A stretch of DNA of 64,000 nucleotides from Streptococcus sp. VT 162 (GTDB lineage Bacteria > Bacillota > Bacilli > Lactobacillales > Streptococcaceae), in NCBI GenBank assembly GCA_000688775.2, contig CP007628.2, positions 62,001 to 126,000 of the forward strand. The letters are read 5' to 3'. A program made the position numbers and the translations under genes. The notes under the pieces were generated by a model. That model searched no databases and was not told the DNA's origin. It saw only the letters and a list, made by a program, of their open reading frames with translations. Below are positions 16,907 to 25,907 of the stretch, one piece after another (within the stretch, counting starts at the first letter, position 1; each line of letters begins with the position of its first letter).

Positions 16907-17989
16907 ATGAGAACAATAGCGATTGCAAAAAAAGTCATCAAAGAATTACTTCGTGACAAACGAACTCTAGCCCTGATGTTTATAGCACCTGTTTTTATCA
17001 TGTGGTTGATGAACCTCATGTTTTCAGCTAGTACAACCGTGAATGTCAAGTTAGCGACACAAGATCTACCAACTGGTTTGGTAACGAAAATGGATGAGCT
17101 TGATCATGTGGACATCGAGACTTATCAAGACTTAGATCAGGCCAAAGAAGCGCTAGCAAATGAAAAAGTCGATGCTGTGATTTCTTATAAAGACGGTGAG
17201 TATCAGGTCGACTACGCAAATACAGATGCCTCCAAGACATCTATGATACGACAAGTGTTACGAACAAGTATCGCCAGTGAAGGCACCGATCAGTTACTAT
17301 CTCGTGTCAAACAAGCTCTTCCACAATTGGACTCGGACGCAAAAACACCAGAAATCAAGGAGTCTTATCAGTATGGAGATGAAAATACAAGCTTCTTTAC
17401 CAGTATGATTCCGGTTTTGATAGGTTTTGTAGTTTTCTTCTTTGTCTTTTTGATTTCAGGTATGGCGCTTTTGAAAGAGCGCACCAGTGGAACACTAGAA
17501 CGTTTGTTAGCAACACCAGTGAAACGATCTGAAATCGTCTATGGCTATATGTTGTCTTACGGTATTATTGCGATTTTTCAAACGGCAGTTGTCGTCTTAG
17601 CAGCAATTTGGCTACTAGATGTAGAAGTTGTAGGAAGTATTTTAAATGTTATAATAGTTAATGTGGTACTGGCTCTTGTAGCACTAGCTTTTGGAATTCT
17701 CTTGTCTACTCTAGCAAAATCAGAATTCCAAATGATGCAATTTATTCCTCTCGTGATTATGCCCCAACTTTTTTTCTCAGGAATTATTCCATTGTCATCC
17801 ATGGGAGAATGGGCTCCAACTGTGGGGAAATTTTTGCCATTAACCTATTCTGGTGATGCAATAAGCCAGATTATTCTTTACGGACACAATCTTGGTGATA
17901 TTTTGCCAAATCTTGGTGTTTTAATGATTTTCTTGATCATTTTAACAATTCTCAATATTGTTGGATTGCGTCGTTATCGTAAAGTTTAG
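16907..17989 (+). CDS. ABC-2 type exporter permease
   Basis: 360-residue membrane subunit of the ABC-2 (ABC2_membrane_3) type: one N-terminal helix (about 20-38), a ~130-residue extracytoplasmic domain, then five helices from about residue 165. The ATG at 16907 is preferred: the GTG at 16898 overlaps the ATPase stop, and AAGGTGAG sits seven bases before the ATG. It pairs with the ATPase upstream. Homologous streptococcal pairs controlled by TetR genes handle antibiotics or toxic compounds; the substrate is unknown. Confidence 0.9.
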   Translation: MRTIAIAKKVIKELLRDKRTLALMFIAPVFIMWLMNLMFSASTTVNVKLATQDLPTGLVTKMDELDHVDIETYQDLDQAKEALANEKVDAVISYKDGEYQVDYANTDASKTSMIRQVLRTSIASEGTDQLLSRVKQALPQLDSDAKTPEIKESYQYGDENTSFFTSMIPVLIGFVVFFFVFLISGMALLKERTSGTLERLLATPVKRSEIVYGYMLSYGIIAIFQTAVVVLAAIWLLDVEVVGSILNVIIVNVVLALVALAFGILLSTLAKSEFQMMQFIPLVIMPQLFFSGIIPLSSMGEWAPTVGKFLPLTYSGDAISQIILYGHNLGDILPNLGVLMIFLIILTILNIVGLRRYRKV

Positions 17990-18028
17990 AAATCAACATA
18001 AATAATGCTAAAAAGGTGTGAAGATTAG

Positions 18029-18652
18029 ATGGATAAGACTGTTTTTGAATCGTTTGAAGATTACTTAGAAGAAGCGAATTACCCTCAAGGAAAGAAAAAA
18101 ATCATGCAGGCAGCAGTGGATCTCATATCAACTAGGAGTTACCATGGGACCTCAACTCTTCACATAGCTGAGCGTGCTGGACTAAGCCAGGCAACTTTGT
18201 TTAAGTATTTTAAGACGAAGGATGATCTACTGACGGCTATTTTACATCCTGTAGTCCCAAGCATTTTCGGTAGTTTTTTTGAGGAACTCTTAGCTTTTGA
18301 AACGACAGAAGAGAGGGTTCGTTATCTCGTCCACGATCGTATGAGCTATCTCAAAAAAAATCGTGCTTTGATGAAAATCATTCTGCAGGAGAGTTTTTCA
18401 AATAAGAAACTAAAAAATGAACAGATTTTTATCTGGAATGCTATTCAAGATAAACTTCGAGTGCTTCATAAGGAATTGCTAGCAGATCCACGTGTAAATC
18501 CAGAGATAACGATTCCTCAAATGGTTCGTATTTGTGTTGGTCCATTGTTGGCTTACTTCGCTCAACTTTATATCGTTAGCGACAACGGAGAAATAAAGGA
18601 AGAGGACCTAGACTTATTAGAAAAACAGATTTTGGGTGCTTTGTGGAAATAG
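18029..18652 (+). CDS. TetR/AcrR-family repressor
   Basis: 207-residue regulator with an N-terminal helix-turn-helix at about residues 24-70 (AAVDLISTRSYHGTSTLHIAERAGLSQATLFKYFKTKDDLL) and a helical ligand-binding domain. It lies 39 bases after the permease in the same direction and is therefore likely part of the operon. It is expected to repress the operon via the two operators at 16120-16174 and to be released by the transported compound. Confidence 0.88.
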   Translation: MDKTVFESFEDYLEEANYPQGKKKIMQAAVDLISTRSYHGTSTLHIAERAGLSQATLFKYFKTKDDLLTAILHPVVPSIFGSFFEELLAFETTEERVRYLVHDRMSYLKKNRALMKIILQESFSNKKLKNEQIFIWNAIQDKLRVLHKELLADPRVNPEITIPQMVRICVGPLLAYFAQLYIVSDNGEIKEEDLDLLEKQILGALWK

Positions 18653-18883
18653 AGTAGGCCTAGACAAAATGGAGGCTAGATTCTATTGGTTTGGCTTCTT
18701 GCACAAGATAATATAAAAGGGTATATATTGCCTGATGCAGATTCGTGCTTTTTTATTGTTGAATTTGCTATTTTGGTGATAGTTCTCAATCACTTTACTA
18801 AAACAGAAACCGACCTCTCCAGCAGAGCAACGATTTCTTAAATGTATGGAAGAGGAGTTTTCTGGCTTGCTAAAGACAACTCC

Positions 18884-18911
18884 TTGACACTTCGTCAGCT
18901 TTTGATACAAT
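18884..18911 (+). promoter_or_regulatory. Promoter of nucleoside phosphorylase
   Basis: TTGACA (18884-18889), 16 bases, TACAAT (18906-18911), followed by the ribosome site AGAGGAGG. The 230 bases before it hold no recognisable gene. Confidence 0.75.
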
Positions 18912-18936
18912 AGTACAAAATTAGAGGAGGTGGGCT

Positions 18937-19701
18937 ATGATTCAGAAACATGCGATTCCCATTTTGGAGTTTGATGACAATCCCCAGGCGGTCCTTATGC
19001 CAACACATGAGGGATTGGACTTAAAGTTGCCAAAAAAGTGCATCTATGCATTTTTGGAGGAAGAGATTGACCGCTACGCTCAGGAAGCAGGAGCGGACTG
19101 TGTTGGTGAGTTCGTTTCTGCCACCAAGGCTTATCCAGTCTATGTCATCAACTACAAGGGTGAGACGATTTGTCTAACCCAGGCGCCCGTGGGTTCTGCC
19201 CCAGCTGCCCAGTTTATGGATTGGTTGATTGGCTATGGTGTGGAGCAAATCATTTCCACTGGAACCTGTGGCGTCCTAGCCGATATAGAGGAAAATGCCT
19301 TTCTCGTCCCTGTTCGCGCTCTGCGAGATGAGGGGACCAGCTACCATTATGTAGCGCCTTCTCGTTATATGGAGATGCAGATTGAGGCTGTCTCTGCCAT
19401 TGAGCAAGTTTTGGAGCAAAGAGGCATTCCTTATGAGGAAGTTATGACCTGGACGACAGATGGTTTTTACCGAGAGACGGCTGAAAAGGTTGCCTATCGC
19501 AAGGAAGAAGGCTGCGCTGTTGTGGAAATGGAGTGCTCGGCTCTTGCGGCAGTGGCTCAGCTACGTGGTGTTGTCTGGGGAGAATTGCTCTTTACTGCAG
19601 ATTCCTTAGCGGATCTGGACAACTACGACAGTCGTGACTGGGGCTCAGAAGCTTTTGATAAGGCACTCGAACTCTGTCTTGCCATTGTGCACCACATGTG
19701 A
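18937..19701 (+). CDS. Nucleoside phosphorylase (PNP/UDP family)
   Basis: 254-residue member of the purine/uridine phosphorylase superfamily. APVGSAPAAQFMDWLI and GTCGVL give the phosphate-binding and base-binding loops, and VVEMECSALAAVAQ carries the conserved ME(C/M)E-like ribose-binding glutamate. It cleaves a nucleoside with phosphate to base and ribose-1-phosphate. Uridine or purine specificity cannot be told by eye. It is monocistronic. Confidence 0.85.
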   Translation: MIQKHAIPILEFDDNPQAVLMPTHEGLDLKLPKKCIYAFLEEEIDRYAQEAGADCVGEFVSATKAYPVYVINYKGETICLTQAPVGSAPAAQFMDWLIGYGVEQIISTGTCGVLADIEENAFLVPVRALRDEGTSYHYVAPSRYMEMQIEAVSAIEQVLEQRGIPYEEVMTWTTDGFYRETAEKVAYRKEEGCAVVEMECSALAAVAQLRGVVWGELLFTADSLADLDNYDSRDWGSEAFDKALELCLAIVHHM

Positions 19702-19734
19702 GTGTTCTGACTGTTTTTATGGTAGAATGTAGTT

Positions 19735-21114
19735 ATGTTATTCAAATCTTTTTTGGAAAAAATCAAGACGATACTGGGACGCTTGTCGCCAGCCCGTCGC
19801 ATCTTTTTAAGTTTTGCCCTAGTAATCTTCTTGGGTTCTCTCCTTTTAAGTCCCCCCTTTGTGCAAGCAGAAACGTCACAAGCGACCTACTTTGACCATC
19901 TCTTTACGACCGTGTCCATGGTCTGTGTGACAGGGCTTTTCACTCTGCCAGTGGCTTCGACTTATAATATCTGGGGCCAGTTGATCTGTATGATTTTGAT
20001 CCAGATTGGTGGTTTGGGGCTCATGACCTTTATCGGAATCTTTTATATCCAAGGCAAGCAAAAGCTCAGCCTTCGTGGTCGTGAGACTATTCAAGAAAGT
20101 TTCAGTTATGGAGAAACCCAGTCTCTAAAGGACTTCATCCGCTCAATCTTTCTGACGACTTTTTTGGTGGAAGGAATTGGTGCCTTTCTCTTGAGTTTTC
20201 GCTTTATCCCCGAATTTGGCTGGGGGCGAGGGATTCTAACCTCTATCTTTTTGGCTGTTTCAGCTTTCTGTAATGCTGGATTTGATAATTTTGGAAGTAC
20301 GAGTTTGGTAGCCTTTCAAACGGATCCCTTGATCAATCTAGTGATTGCAGGCTTGATTATCACTGGTGGTCTAGGATTTATGGTCTGGTTTGACCTAGCG
20401 ACCCAGTTTGGGAAGAAGAAAAAACGCCGCCTGCGTTTCCATACCAAGCTGGTTCTCTTTTTAACGGCGGGAATTCTGCTCTTTGGAACAGTATCGACTC
20501 TCTTAATTGAGTGGAATAATCCTGGGACGATTGGAAATCTCAGCGCTCCAGAGAAACTGCTGGTTAGTTTCTTCCAGACAGTCAGTATGAGAACGGCAGG
20601 CTTTGCTTCCATTGACTACACCCAGGCTAGACCAGTTACCTTACTGATCTACATCTTGCAGATGTTTCTGGGCGGGGCACCTGGAGGGACAGCAGGCGGG
20701 CTCAAGATTACGACCTTCTTTGTCTTGTTGGTCTTTGCTCGCAGTGAACTATTGGGCTTGCCTCATGCTAATGTGGCTCGGAGGACCATTGAACCCCGAA
20801 CCGTACAAAAGTCTTTCAGTGTCTTTATTATCTTCTTGCTAACATTCTTGCTGGGCTTGATCCTACTAGGGATAACAGCAGAGGGAAATCCGCGCTTTAT
20901 CTACCTCATGTTTGAGACCATTTCAGCCCTTGCGACAGTTGGGGTGACGGCAAATTTAACACCAGAGCTAGGCAAGATAGCCCTCAGTATCGTTATGTTG
21001 TTGATGTTTATCGGCCGTATTGGTCCCTTGACACTACTGGTCAGTGTAGCGGAATACCAGCCAGACAAGAAAGATACGATTCACTATATGAAAGCAGATA
21101 TCACTATTGGATAA
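19735..21114 (+). CDS. trkH: Trk/Ktr-type potassium transporter membrane subunit
   Basis: 459-residue K+ channel-like transporter with eight or more helices and four selectivity-filter-like repeats, including VCVTGLFTLP, SAFCNAGFDNFG, SMRTAGFASID and SALATVGVTANL. It imports K+ together with the RCK protein encoded 13 bases downstream. The N-terminus (about 1-20) is basic and cytoplasmic. In pneumococcus this pair mediates c-di-AMP-controlled K+ uptake. Confidence 0.92.
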   Translation: MLFKSFLEKIKTILGRLSPARRIFLSFALVIFLGSLLLSPPFVQAETSQATYFDHLFTTVSMVCVTGLFTLPVASTYNIWGQLICMILIQIGGLGLMTFIGIFYIQGKQKLSLRGRETIQESFSYGETQSLKDFIRSIFLTTFLVEGIGAFLLSFRFIPEFGWGRGILTSIFLAVSAFCNAGFDNFGSTSLVAFQTDPLINLVIAGLIITGGLGFMVWFDLATQFGKKKKRRLRFHTKLVLFLTAGILLFGTVSTLLIEWNNPGTIGNLSAPEKLLVSFFQTVSMRTAGFASIDYTQARPVTLLIYILQMFLGGAPGGTAGGLKITTFFVLLVFARSELLGLPHANVARRTIEPRTVQKSFSVFIIFLLTFLLGLILLGITAEGNPRFIYLMFETISALATVGVTANLTPELGKIALSIVMLLMFIGRIGPLTLLVSVAEYQPDKKDTIHYMKADITIG

Positions 21115-21127
21115 GAAAGGAAGAACG

Positions 21128-21793
21128 ATGTCAGATCGGACAATTGGAATTTTAGGCTTGGGAATTTTTGGGAGCAGTGTTTTGGCTGCTCTAGCCAAGC
21201 ATGACATGAATATCATTGCTATTGATGACCACGAGGAACGCATTAATCAATTTGAACCTGTGCTGGCGCGTGGGGTAGTTGGAGATATCACGGATGAAGA
21301 ACTCCTTCTATCAGCGGGGATTGACACCTGTGATACCGTAGTTGTCGCAACGGGTGAAAATCTAGAATCCAGTGTTCTCGCGGTCATGCACTGCAAGAGT
21401 CTAGGGGTGCCGACCGTTATTGCCAAGGTCAAAAGTCATACAGCTAAAAAGGTGTTAGAAAAAATTGGCGCGGACGCAGTCATCTCACCAGAGTTTGAAA
21501 TGGGGCGCTCATTGGCACAGACCATCCTCTTTCATAACAGTGTAGACGTCTTTCAGCTGGACAAGAATGTATCGATTGTCGAGATGAAAATCCCCCAATC
21601 ATGGGCAGGTAAAAGCCTCAGTCAGTTGGATTTGCGTGGGCGATACAACCTCAACGTACTTGGCTTTCGTGCCTACGAAAATGCTCCTCTGGATGTCCAA
21701 TTCGGACCCAATGACCTCTTGCAGGCAGATGCCTACATCATGGCCGTCATTAATAACCAACATTTGGATACCCTGGCTGAACTGAGTGAGTAG
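21128..21793 (+). CDS. cabP: Potassium uptake regulatory subunit, c-di-AMP-binding (CabP/TrkA type)
   Basis: 221-residue RCK protein. The N-terminal Rossmann domain begins IGILGLGIFGSSV (GxGxxG NAD(H)/ATP site), with an acidic strand end at IAIDDHEE. The C-terminal RCK_C domain (about 140-221) binds c-di-AMP in pneumococcal CabP. ATG 21128 with AAAGGAAG upstream is better than the in-frame TTG at 21107 inside trkH. It gates TrkH. Confidence 0.9.
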   Translation: MSDRTIGILGLGIFGSSVLAALAKHDMNIIAIDDHEERINQFEPVLARGVVGDITDEELLLSAGIDTCDTVVVATGENLESSVLAVMHCKSLGVPTVIAKVKSHTAKKVLEKIGADAVISPEFEMGRSLAQTILFHNSVDVFQLDKNVSIVEMKIPQSWAGKSLSQLDLRGRYNLNVLGFRAYENAPLDVQFGPNDLLQADAYIMAVINNQHLDTLAELSE

Positions 21794-21857
21794 GAGAGGA
21801 AGGGTACTCTCTTTCCAAATAATTAACGAGTCAATATAAGTATTTTATAAGAGGGAT

Positions 21858-21911
21858 TTAAGAAAAATTTTAACTTTTTCTTAATCCTTTTTAATTTTAG
21901 GAGATTATACT
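21858..21911 (+). promoter_or_regulatory. Surface-protein promoter with palindrome and phased TTAA repeats
   Basis: TTAAGAAAAA (21858-21867) and TTTTTCTTAA (21875-21884) form a perfect 10-base inverted repeat ending where a -35 should be. TATACT (21906-21911) is the -10, and the -35 region (AATCCT) is non-consensus. TTAA recurs at 21858, 21870, 21881 and 21891, about one helical turn apart, as expected for an OmpR-family activator. The two-component system downstream is the likely controller. Confidence 0.55.
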
Positions 21912-21949
21912 AGAGTCATCAAAAAAAAGAAAACTCTAAGGAGAATCCT

Positions 21950-24043
21950 ATGAAATTCAATCCAAATCAGAGATATACTCGTTGGTCTATTCGCCGTCTC
22001 AGTGTCGGTGTTGCTTCAGTTGTTGTAGCTAGTGGCTTCTTTGTCCTAGTTGGTCAACCAAGTTCTGCACGTGCTGATGTCGTCAATCCGACTCCTGCCC
22101 AAGTCGTGCCAGACGCTGCTTCGGTGAGTGAAAAGAGCGACTTACCAGCAGAGGTTCTCAAAAAAGCAGTCGATGTAGCTCTTCCTTCAGAACAAGCAGA
22201 CTCAGCACCTAAAGCAAGCTTGGATACGACAAGCTCTTCAGAAAAAGCGGACGCAACTGCTAAAGAGCCTGCAGTAGTGCCAAAAGAAGAAGTGCAAGCA
22301 CAACCTGACTCTAAGAAACAAACAGAAGATGCAGTTAAACCTGTGGAAAGTCCTGCGTCTACGGTTTCTGGACAAGACCGTGAAGCCAGTGAAGCGCAAC
22401 CAGCGACCACTCCAGCTGAAGTGCAAAAAGGTGTGGCTGACAACACCAAAGACACAGTAGATGTTCCAGCTAGCTACCTTGACAAAGCCAACTTCCCAGG
22501 TCCATTCACAGCTGGTGTCAACCAAGTCATTCCATACGAATTCTTCGCTGGTGACGGCATGCTGACTCGTCTTATCTTGAAAGCATCTGATAAGGCTCCA
22601 TGGTCCGACAACGGCTCAGCTAAAAACCCTGCTCTCCCACCAGTAGAGAAATTGGGCAAAGGCCTTTACTTCTACGAAGTAGACTTGGCCGGAACCCAAG
22701 GCAAATCTGACAAAGAGTTGCTTGATCTCTTGAAACAAAATGGTACTCAAAGCTATAAAGCTACTACTATCAAGGTGTACGGTGCGAAAGACGGCAAGCC
22801 TGACTTAACTAACCTCGTAGCAACTAAAGATTTGACTGTTAATTTGAATGGCTTGACCACTCCAGCTGAAGTCCAAAAAGGTGTGGCTGACAATACCAAA
22901 GATACAGTAGATGTCCCAGCCACTTACTTGGACAAGGCTAACTTCCCAGGACCATTTACAGCTGGTGTCAATCAAGTCATTCCATATGAATTCTTCGCTG
23001 GAGACGGCATGTTAACTCGTCTTATCTTGAAAGCATCCGATAAGGCTCCATGGTCAGACAACGGAACAGCTAAAAATCCTGCTCTCCCACCAGTAGAGAA
23101 ATTGGGCAAAGGTCTTTACTTCTATGAAGTAGACTTGGCAGGCACCCAAGGAAAATCAGATAAAGAGCTGCTTGACCTCTTGAAACAAAATGGTACTCAA
23201 AGCTATAAAGCTACTACTATCAAGGTGTACGGTGCGAAAGACGGCAAGCCTGACTTGACTAATCTGGTAGCGACTAAAGATTTGACTGTTAATTTGAATG
23301 GTTTGACCACACCAAATCAGGTTAAAGAGTCTGTTGTTAACAATGTCAAAGACATGATTGATGTTCCAGCTAGCTACCTTGATAAGGCTAAGGTTCCTGG
23401 ACCTTTCTTGGCCGGCGTCAACCAAGTTATTCCGTACGAAGCTTTTGGTGGAGATGGTATGTTGACTCGCCTCTTGTTAAAAGCTTCAGACAAAGCTCCA
23501 TGGTCAGACAACGGAACAGCTAAAAATCCTGCCCTATTGCCACTTGAAGGCTTGGCTAAAGGTCAATATTTCTACGAAGTGGATTTGAATGGCAATACGG
23601 TTGGCAAAGATGGTCAGGCCTTGCTGGATCAACTTCGAGCTAACGGAACCCATACATATCTAGCTACTGTTAAAGTCTATGGATCTAAAGATGGCAAACC
23701 TGATTTGACCAATCTGATTGCTACTCGTCAAGTAACGATTCAGCTTCGTGGAAAAGAAATGGCGACAATACCATCTCAACAAGGTCAGATGAATACGAAG
23801 CCTTCTGAAACAGGCTCTACAGGTACGACTGAGGGTATGATGGGTACAAATCACCATATGTCAGATATGAAAGTAGATCAACCAGCTTCTAGCCCAATGG
23901 CTAATATGATGAAAAAAGATGATAAAGCGATGTTACCAAATACTGGGGAAGCTAAAACGGCTACAGCTGGCCTTGGTATCTTTGGTCTAGCCTTGGCAGG
24001 TCTTGTTGGACTTTTGGGTTTGACAACCAAACGAGAAGATTAA
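21950..24043 (+). CDS. pavB: PavB-like SSURE-repeat LPXTG surface adhesin
   Basis: 697-residue cell-wall protein. A YSIRK-type signal (YTRWSIRRLSVGVASVV) with cleavage near ARAD at about residue 42 is followed by an Ala/Glu/Lys-rich region (43-150), three 150-residue SSURE repeats (about 153-602), a Met/His-rich segment (about 610-655) and an LPNTG sorting signal with hydrophobic anchor and KRED tail. SSURE repeats bind fibronectin and plasminogen in pneumococcal PavB. Pneumococcal alleles usually have more repeats. Repeats 1 and 2 differ at only two residues while repeat 3 is diverged. Sortase A should anchor it. The two-component system downstream probably regulates it. Confidence 0.9.
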   Translation: MKFNPNQRYTRWSIRRLSVGVASVVVASGFFVLVGQPSSARADVVNPTPAQVVPDAASVSEKSDLPAEVLKKAVDVALPSEQADSAPKASLDTTSSSEKADATAKEPAVVPKEEVQAQPDSKKQTEDAVKPVESPASTVSGQDREASEAQPATTPAEVQKGVADNTKDTVDVPASYLDKANFPGPFTAGVNQVIPYEFFAGDGMLTRLILKASDKAPWSDNGSAKNPALPPVEKLGKGLYFYEVDLAGTQGKSDKELLDLLKQNGTQSYKATTIKVYGAKDGKPDLTNLVATKDLTVNLNGLTTPAEVQKGVADNTKDTVDVPATYLDKANFPGPFTAGVNQVIPYEFFAGDGMLTRLILKASDKAPWSDNGTAKNPALPPVEKLGKGLYFYEVDLAGTQGKSDKELLDLLKQNGTQSYKATTIKVYGAKDGKPDLTNLVATKDLTVNLNGLTTPNQVKESVVNNVKDMIDVPASYLDKAKVPGPFLAGVNQVIPYEAFGGDGMLTRLLLKASDKAPWSDNGTAKNPALLPLEGLAKGQYFYEVDLNGNTVGKDGQALLDQLRANGTHTYLATVKVYGSKDGKPDLTNLIATRQVTIQLRGKEMATIPSQQGQMNTKPSETGSTGTTEGMMGTNHHMSDMKVDQPASSPMANMMKKDDKAMLPNTGEAKTATAGLGIFGLALAGLVGLLGLTTKRED
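22406..23755 (+). repeat. Three tandem SSURE repeats of 450 bp
   Basis: Units at 22406-22855, 22856-23305 and about 23306-23755, each 150 codons in frame, beginning TTPAEVQ or TTPNQVK. Units 1 and 2 are near-identical at protein level and share a long identical DNA block near their 3' ends, whereas unit 3 is clearly diverged. Copy number is expected to vary between strains by recombination. Confidence 0.92.
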
Positions 24044-24073
24044 GATTCAAATCACTTAAACATTAGAGAAAAT

Positions 24074-24107
24074 AGTGTTATACTAAAGCAAGTATAACAC
24101 TGTTTTT
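24074..24107 (+). terminator. Terminator between pavB and two-component genes
   Basis: AGTGTTATACT/AGTATAACACT, an 11-base-pair stem with a six-base loop, followed by GTTTTTA. The stem contains a TATACT that could also serve as a -10 for the response regulator gene. Confidence 0.75.
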
Positions 24108-24123
24108 ATCGAAGGAGTGTCAG

Positions 24124-24822
24124 ATGAAAAAGACAATTTTGCTGGTTGATGATGAGATAGATATTTTAGATATTCAAAACCGCTATCTTTTACAAGCAGG
24201 TTACGATGTTTTGGTCGCCCATGATGGTAAGGAGGGATTAGAACTTTTCAGAAAAAAATCTATTGACCTTATTATCACAGATATCATGATGCCCAATATG
24301 GATGGCTATGATTTTATCAGTGAAGTTCAGTATATCGCTCCGGATCAACCCTTCCTCTTTACAACTGCTAAGACAAGCGAACAGGATAAGATTTATGGAT
24401 TAAGTTTGGGGGCAGATGATTTTATAGTCAAACCCTTTAGCCCACGCGAATTGGTTTTAAGAGTGAATAATATCTTGCGTCGCCTTAGCCGTGGAGGAGA
24501 GACAGAACAGATCGAGTTTGGTGACTTGGTAATCAACCATGTGACTCATGAGGTCCGCATTGGGGAGCAACCTTTGGAATTGACAGTAAAATCCTTTGAA
24601 CTTCTATGGATATTAGCCAGCAATCCCGAGAGAGTCTTTTCAAAGACGGAACTTTACGAGAAGGTATGGCAAGAGGACTATGTGGATGATACCAATACAC
24701 TCAATGTTCATATCCATGCTTTGAGGCAAGAGTTGACCAAGTATACAAATTCAAATGCTCCTGCTATCAAAACTGTCTGGGGTTTGGGCTATAAGATGGA
24801 AAGACCAAGAGGTAGAAAATGA
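24124..24822 (+). CDS. rr08: OmpR-family response regulator (TCS08-like)
   Basis: 232-residue response regulator. Receiver domain: acidic pocket VDDE at 8-11, phospho-acceptor Asp53 in IITDIMMPNMDG, Lys in IVKPFSP. A winged-helix DNA-binding domain runs from about 133 (LELTVKSFELLWILASNPERVFS). Position after the PavB gene matches the pneumococcal TCS08 (SaeR-like) regulator, which controls adhesin genes. It overlaps the kinase gene by four bases. Confidence 0.9.
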   Translation: MKKTILLVDDEIDILDIQNRYLLQAGYDVLVAHDGKEGLELFRKKSIDLIITDIMMPNMDGYDFISEVQYIAPDQPFLFTTAKTSEQDKIYGLSLGADDFIVKPFSPRELVLRVNNILRRLSRGGETEQIEFGDLVINHVTHEVRIGEQPLELTVKSFELLWILASNPERVFSKTELYEKVWQEDYVDDTNTLNVHIHALRQELTKYTNSNAPAIKTVWGLGYKMERPRGRK

Positions 24823-25853
24823 AATTAAGAAACTATATTTTAGTGGGGTATCTAGTGTCGACTCTACTAACGATTTTGGTCGTTTTTTGGGCAGTCCAAC
24901 GAATGTTGATTGAGAAAAGTGAAGTTTACTTTCTAGTTGGAATGACCTTGATTGCTAGTTTCATTGGCGCTGCAGTGAGCATCTTTCTTTTGTCGCCAGT
25001 GTTCTCTTCTCTGAAACACTTGAAAAAACAAGCTCAGGATATAGCAAGCAAGGATTTCAGCACAGAAATTGAAACCAAGGGACCATTAGAATTTCAAGAA
25101 CTGGGCCAGGCTTTTAATGACATGTCCCACAATTTGCAGGCTACCTTTCAATCACTTGATGAGAGCGAGCAAGAAAAGAGAATGATGATTGCGCAGCTCT
25201 CTCACGATATTAAAACTCCCATTACCTCCATTCAGGTTACTGTGGAGGGAATTCTAGATGGAGTGATCAAGGAAGAGGAGTGGCTCCACTACTTAACCAC
25301 GATTGGTCGGCAAACCGAGCGCCTAAACAAGCTAGTGGAGGAATTGGATGTTTTGACTCTGAACACACAACCTCAAGATACTGCTGATGAAGAAGTCGAA
25401 GAGGTCTTTTTAGATCAGTTGCTGATTGAGTCAATGAGTGAATTTCAACTCCAGATTGAACAAGAGGAGCGAGATGTTTACATTCAAGTGTCACCTGAGT
25501 CTGCGAAAATCAAGAGCCATTCTGACAAACTTTCTCGCATTCTGGTCAATTTGCTAAACAATGCCTTTAAATATTCAGAACCAGGAACCAGAATCGAGGT
25601 TCTTGCCCAATTAACAGAACAAGAGCTGACAATCAGTGTGAAAGACGAGGGTCAGGGGATCCTTCCTGAAAATTTGGAAAAGATCTTTAAACGACTTTAT
25701 CGTGTAGAAACTTCGCGCAATATGAAGACGGGTGGGCATGGCTTAGGTCTTGCGATTGCACGCGAACTAGCCCATCAGCTTGGTGGCGAAATCACAGCAG
25801 AAAGTCAGTACGGCTTAGGAAGCAAGTTTACATTCAGCCTTAGTTTGAAATAA
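24819..25853 (+). CDS. hk08: Sensor histidine kinase (TCS08-like)
   Basis: 344 residues with two close membrane helices (about 7-29 and 38-60) and almost no extracytoplasmic loop, so it is an intramembrane-sensing type like SaeS. A HAMP domain (about 60-112) precedes the H-box SHDIKTPITS with phospho-His129 and the ATPase domain with N box (NLLNNAFKYS), G1 (DEGQGI) and G2 (GGHGLGLAIA). It partners the response regulator in the same operon. Confidence 0.9.
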   Translation: MKLRNYILVGYLVSTLLTILVVFWAVQRMLIEKSEVYFLVGMTLIASFIGAAVSIFLLSPVFSSLKHLKKQAQDIASKDFSTEIETKGPLEFQELGQAFNDMSHNLQATFQSLDESEQEKRMMIAQLSHDIKTPITSIQVTVEGILDGVIKEEEWLHYLTTIGRQTERLNKLVEELDVLTLNTQPQDTADEEVEEVFLDQLLIESMSEFQLQIEQEERDVYIQVSPESAKIKSHSDKLSRILVNLLNNAFKYSEPGTRIEVLAQLTEQELTISVKDEGQGILPENLEKIFKRLYRVETSRNMKTGGHGLGLAIARELAHQLGGEITAESQYGLGSKFTFSLSLK

Positions 25854-25867
25854 AGGCGTAAAATCCC

Positions 25868-25896
25868 TTTACAAATCTAGCTTTTCATGGTACAAT
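25868..25896 (+). promoter_or_regulatory. rpsD promoter
   Basis: TTTACA, 17 bases, TGGTACAAT (extended -10 with TACAAT at 25891-25896). Transcription would start near 25903, giving a 150-base leader. Confidence 0.85.
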
Positions 25897-25907
25897 AGCC
25901 TTTGTGT

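Noticed and set aside
22406..23755. Repeats as a CRISPR array
   Set aside because: The units are 450 bp, in frame and protein-coding (SSURE); no short palindromic repeats with spacers occur anywhere in the window.
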